The position numbers were made by a program, and so were the translations under genes. DNA of 64,000 nt from Brachyspira hampsonii (GTDB taxonomy: Bacteria; Spirochaetota; Brachyspiria; Brachyspirales; Brachyspiraceae), in NCBI RefSeq assembly GCF_002214805.1, contig NZ_CP019914.1, positions 1,426,001-1,490,000 on the forward strand. The letters are read 5' to 3'. Positions 9,532 to 19,421 of the stretch are shown here, one piece after another; within the stretch, counting starts at the first letter, position 1; each line of letters begins with the position of its first letter. The notes under the pieces are model-generated. The model saw only the letters and a list, made by a program, of their open reading frames with translations, ran no database searches and was not told where the DNA came from.

Positions 9532-10062
9532 TCAAACAGTCAAAGCATTATTGCCATGTGAGTCTATTGTAACTATTAACGGCATATCCTCAACAAACAT
9601 TTCTCTAATTGCCTCTGTACCTAAATCTTCAAAAGCTATAATTTTTGCTTCTTTAACGCAATTAGACATATATGCAGCAGCACCTCCTATAGCTGTAAAA
9701 TAGCATCCTCCATATTTTACTATAGCATCTATAACTTCTTTACCCCTTTTTCCCTTACCTATCATAGATAAAAGTCCTAGTTCTATAAGTTTAGGAGAAT
9801 AAGCATCCATTCTATAACTAGTAGTAGGTCCTACGCTTCCTATAACTTCATTAGGTTTATTAGGAGAAGGTCCTGCATAAAATACTGTCTGATTTTCTAA
9901 ATCAAAAGGCAGTTTTTCATTTTTATCTATCATTTCTATCAATCTCTTATGAGCTGCATCTCTGGCTGTATATATAGTTCCTGTTAAACTTACCATATCT
10001 CCGGCTTTTAATACTGATAAAACTTCTTTAGTTAAAGGGCCTGTAAGTTTTTTTACTTCCAT
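9532..10062 (-). CDS. Class I fumarate hydratase, beta subunit (C-terminal type)
   Basis: A 176-residue protein matching the beta (C-terminal) half of oxygen-sensitive [4Fe-4S] fumarases, or of the related L-tartrate dehydratase. Visible landmarks are TGTIYTARDAAHKR, FYAGPSPNKP, GPTTSYRMD, MIGKGKRG, YGGCYFTAIGGAAAYM and the acidic EDLGTEAIREMFVEDMPL. With the alpha subunit it interconverts fumarate and malate. It starts 18 bp after the alpha gene, with AAAGGAG before ATG 10062. In an anaerobe this step belongs to the reductive or oxidative C4 branch around malate and fumarate; a malic enzyme lies elsewhere in the window. The choice of fumarate over tartrate is inferred. Confidence 0.9.
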   Translation of the reverse strand: MEVKKLTGPLTKEVLSVLKAGDMVSLTGTIYTARDAAHKRLIEMIDKNEKLPFDLENQTVFYAGPSPNKPNEVIGSVGPTTSYRMDAYSPKLIELGLLSMIGKGKRGKEVIDAIVKYGGCYFTAIGGAAAYMSNCVKEAKIIAFEDLGTEAIREMFVEDMPLIVTIDSHGNNALTV

Positions 10063-10080
10063 AAAATCATTACTCCTTTA

Positions 10081-10923
10081 TTATAATACCGCTTCAGAAT
10101 GTCTGGTAACATGACATCCGGTACAAACACAAACAGGAAGTGCAGCTATATGAGTGGCATACATATTAATATGAACGCATAAAGCTGTTGTTTTGCCGCC
10201 AAATCCGGAAGGACCAATATTCATTTTATTTATATTTTCAAGCAACTCTTTTTCAAGTTTATCCAAACGAGGATCTTGATTGCTGGATCCTATCTCTCTA
10301 AGTAAAGCCCTTTTAGCTATATCCGCACATTTTTCCATAGTGCCTCCAAGTCCTATGCCTATAATCATTGGAGGACAGGCATTGGCACCTGCCATTTCTA
10401 CTGTCTCATATACAAATTCTTTTACACCTTCTATACCAGCTGACGGAGGAAACATTTTTAATCTGCTCATATTTTCGCTTCCAAATCCCTTTGGAGCTAC
10501 TACTATTTTTACTTTATCCCCTTCAACTATATTATAATGAATTATAGCAGGCGTATTGTCATTAGTATTTTTTCTTTCAATAGGATCATTGACTACAGAT
10601 TTTCTTAAATATCCGCTAGTATATCCCAATGCCACACCTTTATTTATAGCATCCGTAAGATTCCCGCCTATAAAATGAACATCTGTTCCGATATCCATAT
10701 AAACTATTGCCATGCCTGTATCCTGGCATATTGGCTTGGCATTTTTTAAAGCTATTTCTGAATTTTCTATCAAAATATTTAAAATATTCTTAGCAAGAAG
10801 ATTTTCCTCTTTTTTCTCATTTTCAATAAAAGCATTCTTAATATCTTTATTTAAATTAATATTCGCTTCTATACATAATTTTGATATAATATCCGTTATA
10901 GCATCAACATGTAAATCACGCAT
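10081..10923 (-). CDS. Class I fumarate hydratase, alpha subunit (N-terminal type)
   Basis: A 280-residue alpha subunit of two-subunit class I fumarase/tartrate dehydratase. Candidate iron-sulfur ligands lie in AKPICQDTG (about residue 64), NACPPMIIGIGLGG (about residue 185) and the C-terminal PVCVCTGCHVTRHSE, and GPSGFGGKTTALCVHIN is typical of the family. The start is ATG 10923 with GGCGGGAT upstream. It forms an operon with the beta subunit. The operon sits exactly between two chemoreceptor paralogues, which read towards and away from it; a link between fumarate/malate metabolism and their ligand is possible but only inferred. Confidence 0.92.
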   Translation of the reverse strand: MRDLHVDAITDIISKLCIEANINLNKDIKNAFIENEKKEENLLAKNILNILIENSEIALKNAKPICQDTGMAIVYMDIGTDVHFIGGNLTDAINKGVALGYTSGYLRKSVVNDPIERKNTNDNTPAIIHYNIVEGDKVKIVVAPKGFGSENMSRLKMFPPSAGIEGVKEFVYETVEMAGANACPPMIIGIGLGGTMEKCADIAKRALLREIGSSNQDPRLDKLEKELLENINKMNIGPSGFGGKTTALCVHINMYATHIAALPVCVCTGCHVTRHSEAVL

Positions 10924-11329
10924 AAAACATATCCCGCCTATTTTATTTCAATACCATATTAATATTTTTTATACAATTCAAATGAAGTATAATATATAGT
11001 ATATTAATAAATTAGATATTTTCAATTGTAATAAAACATTAATAATATTATTATAGGATTATATATTTTTTATTAAAAGTTTATATTATTTACCCTTTAT
11101 GTTATAAAATATAAAAAATATATTTTACAGTATATTTTTATAATAGTTTTATATAAAATAAAAATATTGCAGGTTTATAAAAAATTATTATGTATTAATT
11201 TCTAGTATAAAAATACTTTATATTGCTAAATATAAAAATTGTAAACATTCATCAATTTTACTTTACAGCCACTTTTGACTTACAATTTTTATCAGAAAAT
11301 AAATAATAATTTACGGAGAGAATACTAAT
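10924..11329 (+). other. Intergenic leader of chemoreceptor 2 with a long inverted repeat
   Basis: No gene is visible in this stretch. A perfect 11-bp inverted repeat, AAAAATTGTAA at 11234-11244 and TTACAATTTTT at 11280-11290, encloses 35 bases and ends 40 bp before the chemoreceptor 2 start. It could be an operator or a leader hairpin. The heptamer array of chemoreceptor 1 is absent here, so the two near-identical receptors have different upstream control regions. Confidence 0.4.
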
Positions 11330-13171
11330 ATGAAAAAAAGACATTCAATAAGATTTAAAATGCCTTTAACTATCAGTATAATAACCACAATATTTCTAAT
11401 CATTACTATCATTCTTTTATCATACAGATCATTTGTCGGAGTAAGCAATACAACATTTTCAGGATTTGCAAGCACAATAGAAGGATATAAATCTATGATG
11501 GATTCATGGATTTTTGACAATAAAACCCTTATAAAAACTTATTCTATAACTCCAGCAGTAATTAATTATCTATTAAACAGCTACAGTACAAATGCAAATA
11601 TACAATTAAATGAAACATTACAGAAATTTGAATCTATAAATAAATTTTCTTTAGATATAGGTGTAACGGATACAAATGGTTATATATTGGATAATGCTAA
11701 ACATGTAGAAATAGGTAAAAATATACAGGATTTAAGACCGGGTATATGGGATAATTTTAAACAAAACAATTATGATACCGCTTACGGAACTAAAATATTA
11801 AAATCAAGTGCTGATAATAAATGGTCATTGGCAATAATATCCGGAGTAAGAGATGCCAATAATAATTTAATAGGCTCTATATATATGATAATAAATTGGG
11901 AAGAACTTATAAATAAATTAAAAAAATTAAAACTTGATGAAACAGGAAGATTATTTGCATTAGATAATGACGGAATTATAGTTGCAGACACCTATGATTA
12001 TATAAATGAAAATGGTGGAGCTTATTTTAATCTAATAAAAAAAGATAATAAGCAAAGCGGAATAATTAAGTATAAAAATACCAGCAGCACTTCAAGAACA
12101 GCAGTATACACAAAATTGGAAGAAATGCCTTGGACATTAACTATGGCTATGGATAATAAAATCATATATAAAGAAAATATAAGAATGATAAGAATAGCTG
12201 TTATAGTATGTATATTATCTATAATTTGTATAAACACATTCCTTATTTCATATATAAAGAAAACTATGTCTCCTTTAGACAGTATAATGAAACAGGCACA
12301 AAATATATCAGAAGGACATATAGGAATAAAAGAAATAAAAAAAGAAAGAAAAGATGAGTTTGGAAAATTAGAAAAAACATTTAATATAATGAGTGAAAAA
12401 TTAGTCGAAGTTATTAATGAAGTAAATGAAACATCTAAAGAAATATTAGAATCATCTCAGAATATGATGGAAAGCAGCAGCGAATTATCATCAAGAACTG
12501 AATCGCAAGCCTCTAGTTTGGAAGAAACAGCAGCAAGTGTAGAAGAGATAGTTTCTACAATACAGTCATCAACTGAAAATGCGGTAAATGGTAAAGATAT
12601 GATGAATGAATCTATTAATCATATAGGAGAAGCTGCTGAAATAATAACTGAAACATCTGCAAATATAGAAGAAGTTTATAAATCTAGTGAAAAAATAAAA
12701 GACATAACAAAAATAATAGAAGATATAGCTTTTCAAACCAATATATTAGCTTTAAATGCTTCTGTAGAGGCGGCAAGAGCAGGAGATCAGGGTAAAGGTT
12801 TTGCGGTGGTGGCAAGCGAAGTAAGAAATCTGGCACAAACTACTCAGGCTTCGGTAAAAGATATTACTCATTTAGTAGATAATACGGCAGAGCAAATTAA
12901 TAATGCCACACAAACTGCTAGGAAATCTCAGGAATTATTTGAAGAACTTCAAAATAAAGTTAAAGAGACTTCCAATTTAATGGAAAGTATATCAAATACT
13001 GCATTAGAACAGCAGTCTGGTGTTAATCAAATAAGTACTGCAATAAACAGTATGGAAAGTGCAACAACTCAAAATGCCTCTTTAGCTGTTGATTCTAATA
13101 ATTTGTCTAAAAATCTTTTAAGCAGAGCAGAAAAACTTCAGCAAAGTATTTCATTCTTCAAATTATCTTAA
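11330..13171 (+). CDS. Methyl-accepting chemotaxis protein 2 (double-Cache type)
   Basis: An intact 613-residue chemoreceptor. Helix 1 lies at about 12-33, the periplasmic Cache sensor at about 40-275, helix 2 at about 284-305, HAMP at about 306-360, then a long coiled-coil signalling domain whose hairpin tip ([20 protein letters not shown]) begins near residue 463. It binds CheA/CheW at the tip and signals to the flagellar motor. There is no C-terminal pentapeptide for CheR/CheB. It is the intact paralogue of the gene at 7534. Many stretches are identical at the DNA level, including third positions, while others differ, which suggests recent duplication or gene conversion. GGAGAG precedes ATG 11330. 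Confidence 0.96.
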   Translation: MKKRHSIRFKMPLTISIITTIFLIITIILLSYRSFVGVSNTTFSGFASTIEGYKSMMDSWIFDNKTLIKTYSITPAVINYLLNSYSTNANIQLNETLQKFESINKFSLDIGVTDTNGYILDNAKHVEIGKNIQDLRPGIWDNFKQNNYDTAYGTKILKSSADNKWSLAIISGVRDANNNLIGSIYMIINWEELINKLKKLKLDETGRLFALDNDGIIVADTYDYINENGGAYFNLIKKDNKQSGIIKYKNTSSTSRTAVYTKLEEMPWTLTMAMDNKIIYKENIRMIRIAVIVCILSIICINTFLISYIKKTMSPLDSIMKQAQNISEGHIGIKEIKKERKDEFGKLEKTFNIMSEKLVEVINEVNETSKEILESSQNMMESSSELSSRTESQASSLEETAASVEEIVSTIQSSTENAVNGKDMMNESINHIGEAAEIITETSANIEEVYKSSEKIKDITKIIEDIAFQTNILALNASVEAARAGDQGKGFAVVASEVRNLAQTTQASVKDITHLVDNTAEQINNATQTARKSQELFEELQNKVKETSNLMESISNTALEQQSGVNQISTAINSMESATTQNASLAVDSNNLSKNLLSRAEKLQQSISFFKLS

Positions 13172-13187
13172 ATTAAAAATATAAATT

Positions 13188-13228
13188 AAAAGCAATAGGC
13201 ATTAAATGTCTGTTGCTTTTTTTAATTA
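13188..13228 (+). terminator. Terminator of chemoreceptor 2
   Basis: AAAAGCAATAGGCAT pairs with ATGTCTGTTGCTTTT around a 3-nt loop (13188-13220), with two G.U pairs, and is followed by a T-run. The remaining AT-rich DNA to 13470 shows nothing else I can support. Confidence 0.75.
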
Positions 13229-13470
13229 TAAAATCTTTATTTTTATTATTATATATAAAAACTTTTGATAATTATAGTTTTGAATATGATATTATAATTT
13301 TTTCTTTTAAATAAAATTTAATTGCAATTATATGCCAAATGATTTATATATTTAAATAGTATATAATTATTAAAAAACATTATTATAATAAAATTAATGA
13401 AATTTAAAATCTAAATAAATAATTTATATGTTAATATAAGATCCTTCTTTTGCAAAAGCAAGATGCAGAT

Positions 13471-14307
13471 CTATTTCTTCTTTTTGAGGAAAGCCATTAA
13501 TTTACTATGTATTAAATCTATCTGAGCATCTGTTCTTTCCTGATTATGATGATGAAGTATAACATAAGGCACATCAGCATCAAGACCTACCTGAATAGCA
13601 TCATTCAAAGTAGAATGTCCCCAGCCTACATGTCCGTTATAATATTCACTTTTTGTATATTCGCCTTCTATTATAAGAACATTAGCACCTCGTACAAAGT
13701 CTATCAATCTTGCATGAAGCAAATCAGCATTATGATTGTAATGAGAAAGAGAAGGATGCTGTGCATGAAGACGCTTTTTATAAGGCTCATGATCTGTAAG
13801 ATATACAACTGTTTTATTGCCTGAAGTTATTTTATATGAAAGAGTATGACAAGGATGATTAACCCATAAACCTTCTATAGTCATATTTCCGAATGTTATT
13901 TTCTTTCCCTCATAAAATGCTTCAAATTTAAGATTAGCGGCAAACTGCTCCAAATTAACAGGGAAATAATCTTTAGCTAGTATATTATTTATAGTATCAT
14001 ACATTTCTGTATAAGAATCTTTAGGACCGTATATTGTAAAGCTGTATTTATCAGAGAAAAATGGGGCAAAGAAAGGTATGCCTATTATATGATCCCAATG
14101 GAAATGAGTTAATAATATTATGCTTTCAGTCTTTTCTGATTTTAAAGCATAATAACTTGCATTTTTAAGTCCGCTTCCGGCATCTAATATTATATAAGTA
14201 CCGTCATCATCTACAACTTGAATGCAAGATGTATTTCCGCCATATACACTAAAACTACTACCAGGGGTTGGTATAGATCCTCTGCTTCCAAGAAATCTTA
14301 CTTTCAC
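13471..14307 (-). CDS. Metallo-beta-lactamase-fold hydrolase
   Basis: A 278-residue MBL-fold protein with the zinc motif THFHWDH (about residues 87-93), an upstream LDAGSGL strand, NHPCHTLSYKI and a late HHHNQ segment. Opening with MKVRFLGSRGSIPTPG, it resembles the RNase Z/phosphodiesterase-like branch (often annotated MBL fold metallo-hydrolase), which acts on phosphodiesters such as cyclic nucleotides. The substrate cannot be fixed from the sequence. It is cytoplasmic, with no signal peptide. It stands alone, divergent from the exonuclease III gene. Confidence 0.85.
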   Translation of the reverse strand: MKVRFLGSRGSIPTPGSSFSVYGGNTSCIQVVDDDGTYIILDAGSGLKNASYYALKSEKTESIILLTHFHWDHIIGIPFFAPFFSDKYSFTIYGPKDSYTEMYDTINNILAKDYFPVNLEQFAANLKFEAFYEGKKITFGNMTIEGLWVNHPCHTLSYKITSGNKTVVYLTDHEPYKKRLHAQHPSLSHYNHNADLLHARLIDFVRGANVLIIEGEYTKSEYYNGHVGWGHSTLNDAIQVGLDADVPYVILHHHNQERTDAQIDLIHSKLMAFLKKKK

Positions 14308-14474
14308 AAATAAACCTTAAATTATTATATTTATACTATATATCATAATACAATAATAAAAAAAAATCAATCTAATTTAAATTTTTAAAAAACTATACAA
14401 TCTTTATATAGTTGTATTATTACAGCATAAAGTTTATAATAAATATACAATTATATAAAAAGGCAATTAAAATA

Positions 14475-15260
14475 ATGAGTATATTAAAAATAATATCTTG
14501 GAATGTAAACGGAATAAGAGCAGCATACAAAAAAGGTTTGGTAGATTTTATAAAAAAAGAAAATCCGGATATAATATGTCTTCAGGAAACTAAGGCATTT
14601 GAAGAACAGCTGCCTGAAGATTTAAGAAATATAGAGGGCTATGAGCTTTTTATTAATCCTGCCGATCCTGAAGTAAAAAAAGGATACAGCGGAGTTGCTA
14701 TATATACTAAATTAAAACCAAATAAAGAAATAAAAAACAAATTAGGAAGTAAATTCTCAGACAGAGAAGGAAGAATATTGTCATTAGAATTTGATGATTT
14801 TACTATATTTAATGTATATTTCCCAAACGGCGGAAAATCTGAAGAACATTTTCAATATAAACTTTCCTTCTATGATGAAATCACAAAACATCTAACTAAA
14901 TTAAAAAGCAAGACTAATGTAATATTATGCGGCGACATGAATATTGCACATGAGGCTATAGACTTAGCAAGACCAAAAGAAAATGAAAAGAGTATAGGTT
15001 TCTTACCAGAGGAACGCGAAAAAATAACAGAATTCTTAAATAAGGGCTTTACAGATACATTTAGAATGTTTGTAAAAGAAGGCGGACATTACAGCTGGTG
15101 GGATATGAAAACTAGATCAAGAGAAAAAAATGTGGGCTGGAGAATAGATTATTTCTTTGTTAACAATGAAATAGCACCTAATATAAAAAGGGCTGATATA
15201 TTAACTGATGTTATGGGAAGCGATCATTGTCCTATACTGATTGAATGGGATAAACAATAA
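14475..15260 (+). CDS. xth: Exodeoxyribonuclease III / AP endonuclease
   Basis: A 262-residue exonuclease III family enzyme that incises DNA at abasic sites and removes 3' blocking groups during base-excision repair. Motifs in order: SWNVNGIRAA, CLQETKAFEE (metal-binding Glu), YSGVAIYTK, NVYFPNGG, GDMNIAHEAIDLARP (Asp/Asn pair), HYSWWDM, GWRIDYFF and the catalytic GSDHCPI. ATG 14475 is chosen because the protein then starts at the conserved MSILKIISWN; the in-frame ATG at 14412 would add 21 atypical residues. Confidence 0.95.
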   Translation: MSILKIISWNVNGIRAAYKKGLVDFIKKENPDIICLQETKAFEEQLPEDLRNIEGYELFINPADPEVKKGYSGVAIYTKLKPNKEIKNKLGSKFSDREGRILSLEFDDFTIFNVYFPNGGKSEEHFQYKLSFYDEITKHLTKLKSKTNVILCGDMNIAHEAIDLARPKENEKSIGFLPEEREKITEFLNKGFTDTFRMFVKEGGHYSWWDMKTRSREKNVGWRIDYFFVNNEIAPNIKRADILTDVMGSDHCPILIEWDKQ

Positions 15261-15358
15261 AAACTGTAAATTAAAAAACTGCTTGATTTTTTAAGGTTTT
15301 ATAATATATTAAAAACTATTAAATATGGTTCTATTTTCATCTTATTAAAGGAGTTTGC

Positions 15359-15691
15359 ATGGTTCGTACAATTATTGAGGATAAAACGGCAATAATAAAT
15401 ATAGAAAAAAATATTATATCTGAGAATGTTGATATATTAGAAGAAAAATTAAATTATATTAAAAATGTAGATATTTATAATTTGATATTTGATTTTCATA
15501 ATATAGAATATATGTGTTCTTCAGCATTAGGATTGATTGCATTAGCTTTAAGGGTGTCTTCAGAAAATGGAGGAGTTGTTTATTTTTGTTCTCTAAGCAA
15601 ACAGTTAAAATCATTATTCGAGGCTACTAAATTTTTAACCATTGTAAAAACTGCTGATAATATAGATGAAGCCTTAAAAAATATTAAATAA
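15359..15691 (+). CDS. STAS-domain anti-sigma-factor antagonist-like protein
   Basis: A 110-residue single STAS domain (SpoIIAA/RsbV type). The phosphorylatable-serine region reads YMCSSALGLIALALR (about residues 58-72), where the SS pair stands at the site phosphorylated by anti-sigma kinases. Such proteins switch partner binding through this phosphorylation. The partner kinase is not in the window, and spirochaetes also use this fold in chemotaxis and motility control, so the pathway is open. AAAGGAG lies 5 bases before ATG 15359. It is the first gene of a close trio with the YggT and TPR genes. Confidence 0.85.
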   Translation: MVRTIIEDKTAIINIEKNIISENVDILEEKLNYIKNVDIYNLIFDFHNIEYMCSSALGLIALALRVSSENGGVVYFCSLSKQLKSLFEATKFLTIVKTADNIDEALKNIK

Positions 15692-15714
15692 TATAAACAG
15701 GATATATATGTTAT

Positions 15715-16035
15715 ATGTTAATAGAAACAATTAGATTTATATACTATTTATTAATGCAAACTCTAAGACTTTATTCTTTTATATGGTTTGTATGGATTAT
15801 ACTAAGCTGGCTTCAGGCTTTCGGAGCTATGCACTTAGACTATTATAATCCTATAGTAAACTTTTTTTATAAAATAACTGACGGAGTTATAGATAAAATA
15901 TTCGGCGGAAGAAGACTTATTGTAGGTATTCTTGATTTATCTCCATTAGTATTTCTTTTAGTACTTCAATTAGTTGTTCCTATTGTACTTAGAGTAGTAT
16001 TTCAGTTTTTACTAAATCTAGCAGTTAGGATATAA
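15715..16035 (+). CDS. YggT-family membrane protein
   Basis: A 106-residue integral membrane protein with an N-terminal hydrophobic pair (LLMQTLRLYSFIWFVWIILSW), a loop with NPIVNFFYKITDGVIDKIF, and a second hydrophobic half following LDLSPLVFLLVLQL. The LSPL-rich second repeat and the length fit the YggT family (bacterial and chloroplast membrane factors linked to cell division and membrane-protein organisation). The gene lies 23 bp after the STAS gene and 8 bp before the TPR gene. AGGA at 15699-15702 supports ATG 15715. Confidence 0.8.
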   Translation: MLIETIRFIYYLLMQTLRLYSFIWFVWIILSWLQAFGAMHLDYYNPIVNFFYKITDGVIDKIFGGRRLIVGILDLSPLVFLLVLQLVVPIVLRVVFQFLLNLAVRI

Positions 16036-16043
16036 AGTATATT

Positions 16044-18182
16044 ATGAGTTCTTTAGATGATATAAGTAAATATATTGATGATGGTGATTATAGAAAAGCA
16101 ATAGAAGAATTGGATATTATTATATCAAGAGAACCGGATAATGCCAGAGCTTTTTATATGAGGGGAAAATCGGCATTCATAGAACTTCAGAGTGAAGAAT
16201 TTGATAAAAATAAATATGATGCTAGAAGGGCTTTGATATATTCAACTATAGAATACGATCTTAATAAATCAATAGATATAGATCCTAATATAACAGATGC
16301 ATATAGAGGATTAATGTATCTTAACAGAGATTTAAAAAATGCTGATAAAGAAAGAGAATATGCACAGATACTTTTTGAAAAAGACAATACTGCTTATGAT
16401 GCTCTATTAATACTAGCAAGCAGCTATCTTAATAACGGAGAAAATGAAGCAGATTTCTATCAGGCTATAGGCTATTATGATGATTTTATCAGCAAGGTAA
16501 AACCTGAAAAAAGCAAAGTGGCAAGATTTGAAAGAGGACTTTGCTACTATAATCTTAATATACTTACAAAAGCTGATATAGAAGCTAATAAACTTATTTA
16601 TGATTTTCCTTTTTATGATGATGCTTATTTTCTTAAAGGTATAATACTAGCTAAAAATGGTATAAAATCTGAGTTTTATGATGATGCTATATTCTTTTTG
16701 GACAGGGCTATAGAATTAAATGCATCCAATTTTAATGCAATATATGAAAGAGCAGAATGGTATTTTAATAAAGAAAATTACAGAAAAGCTATAGAAAATT
16801 ATAATGAACTTTTAAAACATAATAATAAATATAGATTAGATGCTTTACTTGGTAAAATTCAGGCACTGCATGATTTAATTATAGAAAATGATGATAAAAA
16901 TTATCCGGACAGTCAGGAAGAAGGAAAAGATTTAGCAGAAGTTTTTTATTTATTAGATAAAGTGATAGATGTAATAGGAATAAAAAGTCTTCAGTACAGA
17001 TACTATAGAGGAAATTTATATGCTTATCAGGGTGAAATAAAAAAGGCAATAGCAGAATTCAAAAAAATACTTAATGAAAATAAAGAAGCTTGGATTTATG
17101 AAAAAATTGCAGAATTATATCATAATTATGCTAAAAATGATGATGACTATAGAGAGACATTAAAATACTTATCTCATATAGATAAAATAGAATATAAATA
17201 CTCTACATATTACCTATCAATATTTTCAAATTATGAAATAAGAAATTATGAGGCAGCAGCTCAATTATGCAAAGAATTTTTTGAATATGTGAATGACAAT
17301 GATGATGAGATATATTATATAAGATTTATATATGCTCATTCTTTGCAGATGATAGGCTCTAATGATTATAAATTAATACTAGATAATTTTAAGATATGTT
17401 TAAATGGCAATCTTGATAAAGCTCCTATATACAGATCCATAGCAAAAATAATGATTTATAATATGCCTAATGAATATATTAATGAAGGCATATATATGTT
17501 AAAGAAAGCTTTAGAATTAAATGATGCTGTATCATACTATATATATGCTAAGGAATTATTTTACGGAGATATTATTACTCCGTATCCTGAATTAGCTATT
17601 TCTATGGCGAATATAGCATTTGATATAGATAATACTTTGGAATGTGCTTTAACTGTTGTTGGAAAAGCCTATGAATTAGGACGAGGAATAGAGCAAAATG
17701 ATTCTAAGGCTTTTGAAATGTATAATAAAGCTATGACAATATGCAAAAATAGTAATTCTAAATGCTCATGCTCTAATGGGTTTATAGCACATTGTTATTA
17801 TAAGGGAATAGGAGTAGAAAAAGATGAGCAAATGGCTTATGATATAATAAGAAAAACTGTTAATGCTTTAGGAAATAATTCTCATGATTATGCGGCATTA
17901 TTATATTCATATTTTGCATTGAATAATATAGAAGGATTTGATTTAGTTACTTCTTTAACATTATTTGAAAATATAGAAAATTATTCTCATAATATATATA
18001 TTATAATGATATTGAAAAGAATATATAAAAAATTAGGAAAGAATAAAGATGTTAAAAGAATGTCTAAAATGGAAAAAAAGGCATTAGAAACTACAGGAGA
18101 GTTAAATTTAAATTATATAAGAAAATATATTAAAAATTTCAATAACTTCTATCCTATTTTAAATAGAGATTTTACACTTTGA
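16044..18182 (+). CDS. Large tetratricopeptide/Sel1-like repeat protein
   Basis: A 712-residue soluble protein built of helical repeats. Clear TPR units are DDGDYRKAIEELDIIISREPDNARAFYMRG (about 11-40), a region near 230-260 (ASNFNAIYERAEWYFNKENYRKAIENYNELL) and one near 325-350. Sel1-type units follow near 540-600 (VGKAYELGRGIEQNDSKAFEMYNKAM and ...YYKGIGVEKDEQMAYDII). There is no signal peptide or enzymatic motif, so it is probably a scaffold. It follows the YggT gene by 8 bp and is likely co-transcribed. Several other TPR proteins occur in the window. Confidence 0.85.
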   Translation: MSSLDDISKYIDDGDYRKAIEELDIIISREPDNARAFYMRGKSAFIELQSEEFDKNKYDARRALIYSTIEYDLNKSIDIDPNITDAYRGLMYLNRDLKNADKEREYAQILFEKDNTAYDALLILASSYLNNGENEADFYQAIGYYDDFISKVKPEKSKVARFERGLCYYNLNILTKADIEANKLIYDFPFYDDAYFLKGIILAKNGIKSEFYDDAIFFLDRAIELNASNFNAIYERAEWYFNKENYRKAIENYNELLKHNNKYRLDALLGKIQALHDLIIENDDKNYPDSQEEGKDLAEVFYLLDKVIDVIGIKSLQYRYYRGNLYAYQGEIKKAIAEFKKILNENKEAWIYEKIAELYHNYAKNDDDYRETLKYLSHIDKIEYKYSTYYLSIFSNYEIRNYEAAAQLCKEFFEYVNDNDDEIYYIRFIYAHSLQMIGSNDYKLILDNFKICLNGNLDKAPIYRSIAKIMIYNMPNEYINEGIYMLKKALELNDAVSYYIYAKELFYGDIITPYPELAISMANIAFDIDNTLECALTVVGKAYELGRGIEQNDSKAFEMYNKAMTICKNSNSKCSCSNGFIAHCYYKGIGVEKDEQMAYDIIRKTVNALGNNSHDYAALLYSYFALNNIEGFDLVTSLTLFENIENYSHNIYIIMILKRIYKKLGKNKDVKRMSKMEKKALETTGELNLNYIRKYIKNFNNFYPILNRDFTL

Positions 18183-18244
18183 CAAAAAAATATATTAATA
18201 GTATTATAAACATATAAATAAAAATAAAAAAAGAGGTAATAAAT

Positions 18245-18454
18245 ATGATAAACAAAACTATGAGTATAGGTGAAATTATACAGATATTTCCTGATTCTGT
18301 AGAAATAATGATGGGCAGAGGTCTTCATTGCGTAGGATGTCATGTTGCAAGCTGGGAAAGTTTAGAAGAAGGATGCAGAGGACATGGAATGAGCGATGAA
18401 GTTATAGACAGTATAGTTAAAGAAATAAATGATAAATTAGAAGCAAGCAAATAA
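18245..18454 (+). CDS. DUF1858-domain small redox-type protein
   Basis: A 69-residue protein matching DUF1858 (hybrid-cluster-protein-associated redox disulfide domain; ScdA N-terminus-like). The signature MSIGEIIQIFPDSVEIMMGRGLHCVGCHVASWESLEEG has the conserved CVGC cysteine pair. Its role is presumed to be redox or metal-cluster related, but no partner is adjacent. AGAGG at 18231-18235 precedes ATG 18245. Confidence 0.88.
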   Translation: MINKTMSIGEIIQIFPDSVEIMMGRGLHCVGCHVASWESLEEGCRGHGMSDEVIDSIVKEINDKLEASK

Positions 18455-18468
18455 TTGGTTTTCATATT

Positions 18469-18503
18469 AAAAAAAGAGATAGTAAATATACCATCTCTTT
18501 TTT
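18469..18503. terminator. Bidirectional terminator
   Basis: AAAAAAGAGATAGTA and the right arm ending CATCTCTTTTTT form an A/T-flanked hairpin that can end both the DUF1858 gene (+) and the DUF3108 gene (-), which converge here. Confidence 0.75.
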
Positions 18504-18530
18504 AATAATTTTTATAATATATATAAAATA

Positions 18531-19277
18531 TTATTTTCCATCTTTATATTCTCTAATTATCCCTCTAACCCTTATTGTAAGTCCGTAAACTTTCTGTTCT
18601 GCTATGATTACATCGAGAGGCACCTGATTATATTTATCTTTAGCAATCAATGCATCTGTTCCGTATTTATCTTTTTCATAAACTCTTATAGTAGATAATT
18701 TATCCCGCTCTAACTTTGTTTTTAAATCTTCTCCATTTTCTATAGTAAATCTTATATCTTTTTTGACATTTTTTCCTTCAAGCCAATTTACTTTAAATGT
18801 ACCGATATTTTTGTCTACGAAACGCATAAAGAATACAAGAGATAAAGCATCAAATGCCATACCTTCAAATTCTACTTTTTCATCAACCGTTCTCTTATCA
18901 TTGAATAAATAATAATTATCATAAAAAGTTAAAGATTCTCTATTAGTCCAATCTCCTTCCGAGGTATCTTTCTTAAGAACTATAGGTTTAAAATCATTGG
19001 TACTTATCCATGCCTCAAATATATCGCTTACTTTATAAACCCAATTAGCTGCTCCTGTAGTATAAACATGGGCATATAAATGGTATGCTGGTACTCCGTT
19101 TACATTACTTATCGCAAGAACTTTGGCTTCAAGCGTACCGACTTTTCCGCTTATATTAAATTCCGGAACCTGTGCTAAAACATCATACTTTATATATTCA
19201 CCTACTTTAAATGTCTGATTGTATCCGAAAACTATATTAGAAATCAATACCATTATGATAAAAATGTACTTCTTCAT
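18531..19277 (-). CDS. Exported DUF3108-like protein
   Basis: A 248-residue protein with a cleavable signal peptide (MKKYIFIIMVLISNIVFG) and a mature domain rich in beta strands. VGEYIKYDVLAQVPEFNISG, DIFEAWISTNDFKPI and the late VPLDVIIAEQKVYGLTIRVRG resemble the DUF3108 family of periplasmic or outer-membrane-associated proteins of unknown function. The divergent upstream region holds intergenic repeat copy b. Confidence 0.7.
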   Translation of the reverse strand: MKKYIFIIMVLISNIVFGYNQTFKVGEYIKYDVLAQVPEFNISGKVGTLEAKVLAISNVNGVPAYHLYAHVYTTGAANWVYKVSDIFEAWISTNDFKPIVLKKDTSEGDWTNRESLTFYDNYYLFNDKRTVDEKVEFEGMAFDALSLVFFMRFVDKNIGTFKVNWLEGKNVKKDIRFTIENGEDLKTKLERDKLSTIRVYEKDKYGTDALIAKDKYNQVPLDVIIAEQKVYGLTIRVRGIIREYKDGK

Positions 19278-19421
19278 AAGACAAAATAAGCTCCTTTACT
19301 GAAATATTAAATCCTTACATATTATATATACTGAAAAATTGAACTTTTGTCAAAGAGTTTTTACAATTTTTTATTGAATTTACAAAACAAAATTATTAAA
19401 AAATAAAATTTTATCCTAACT

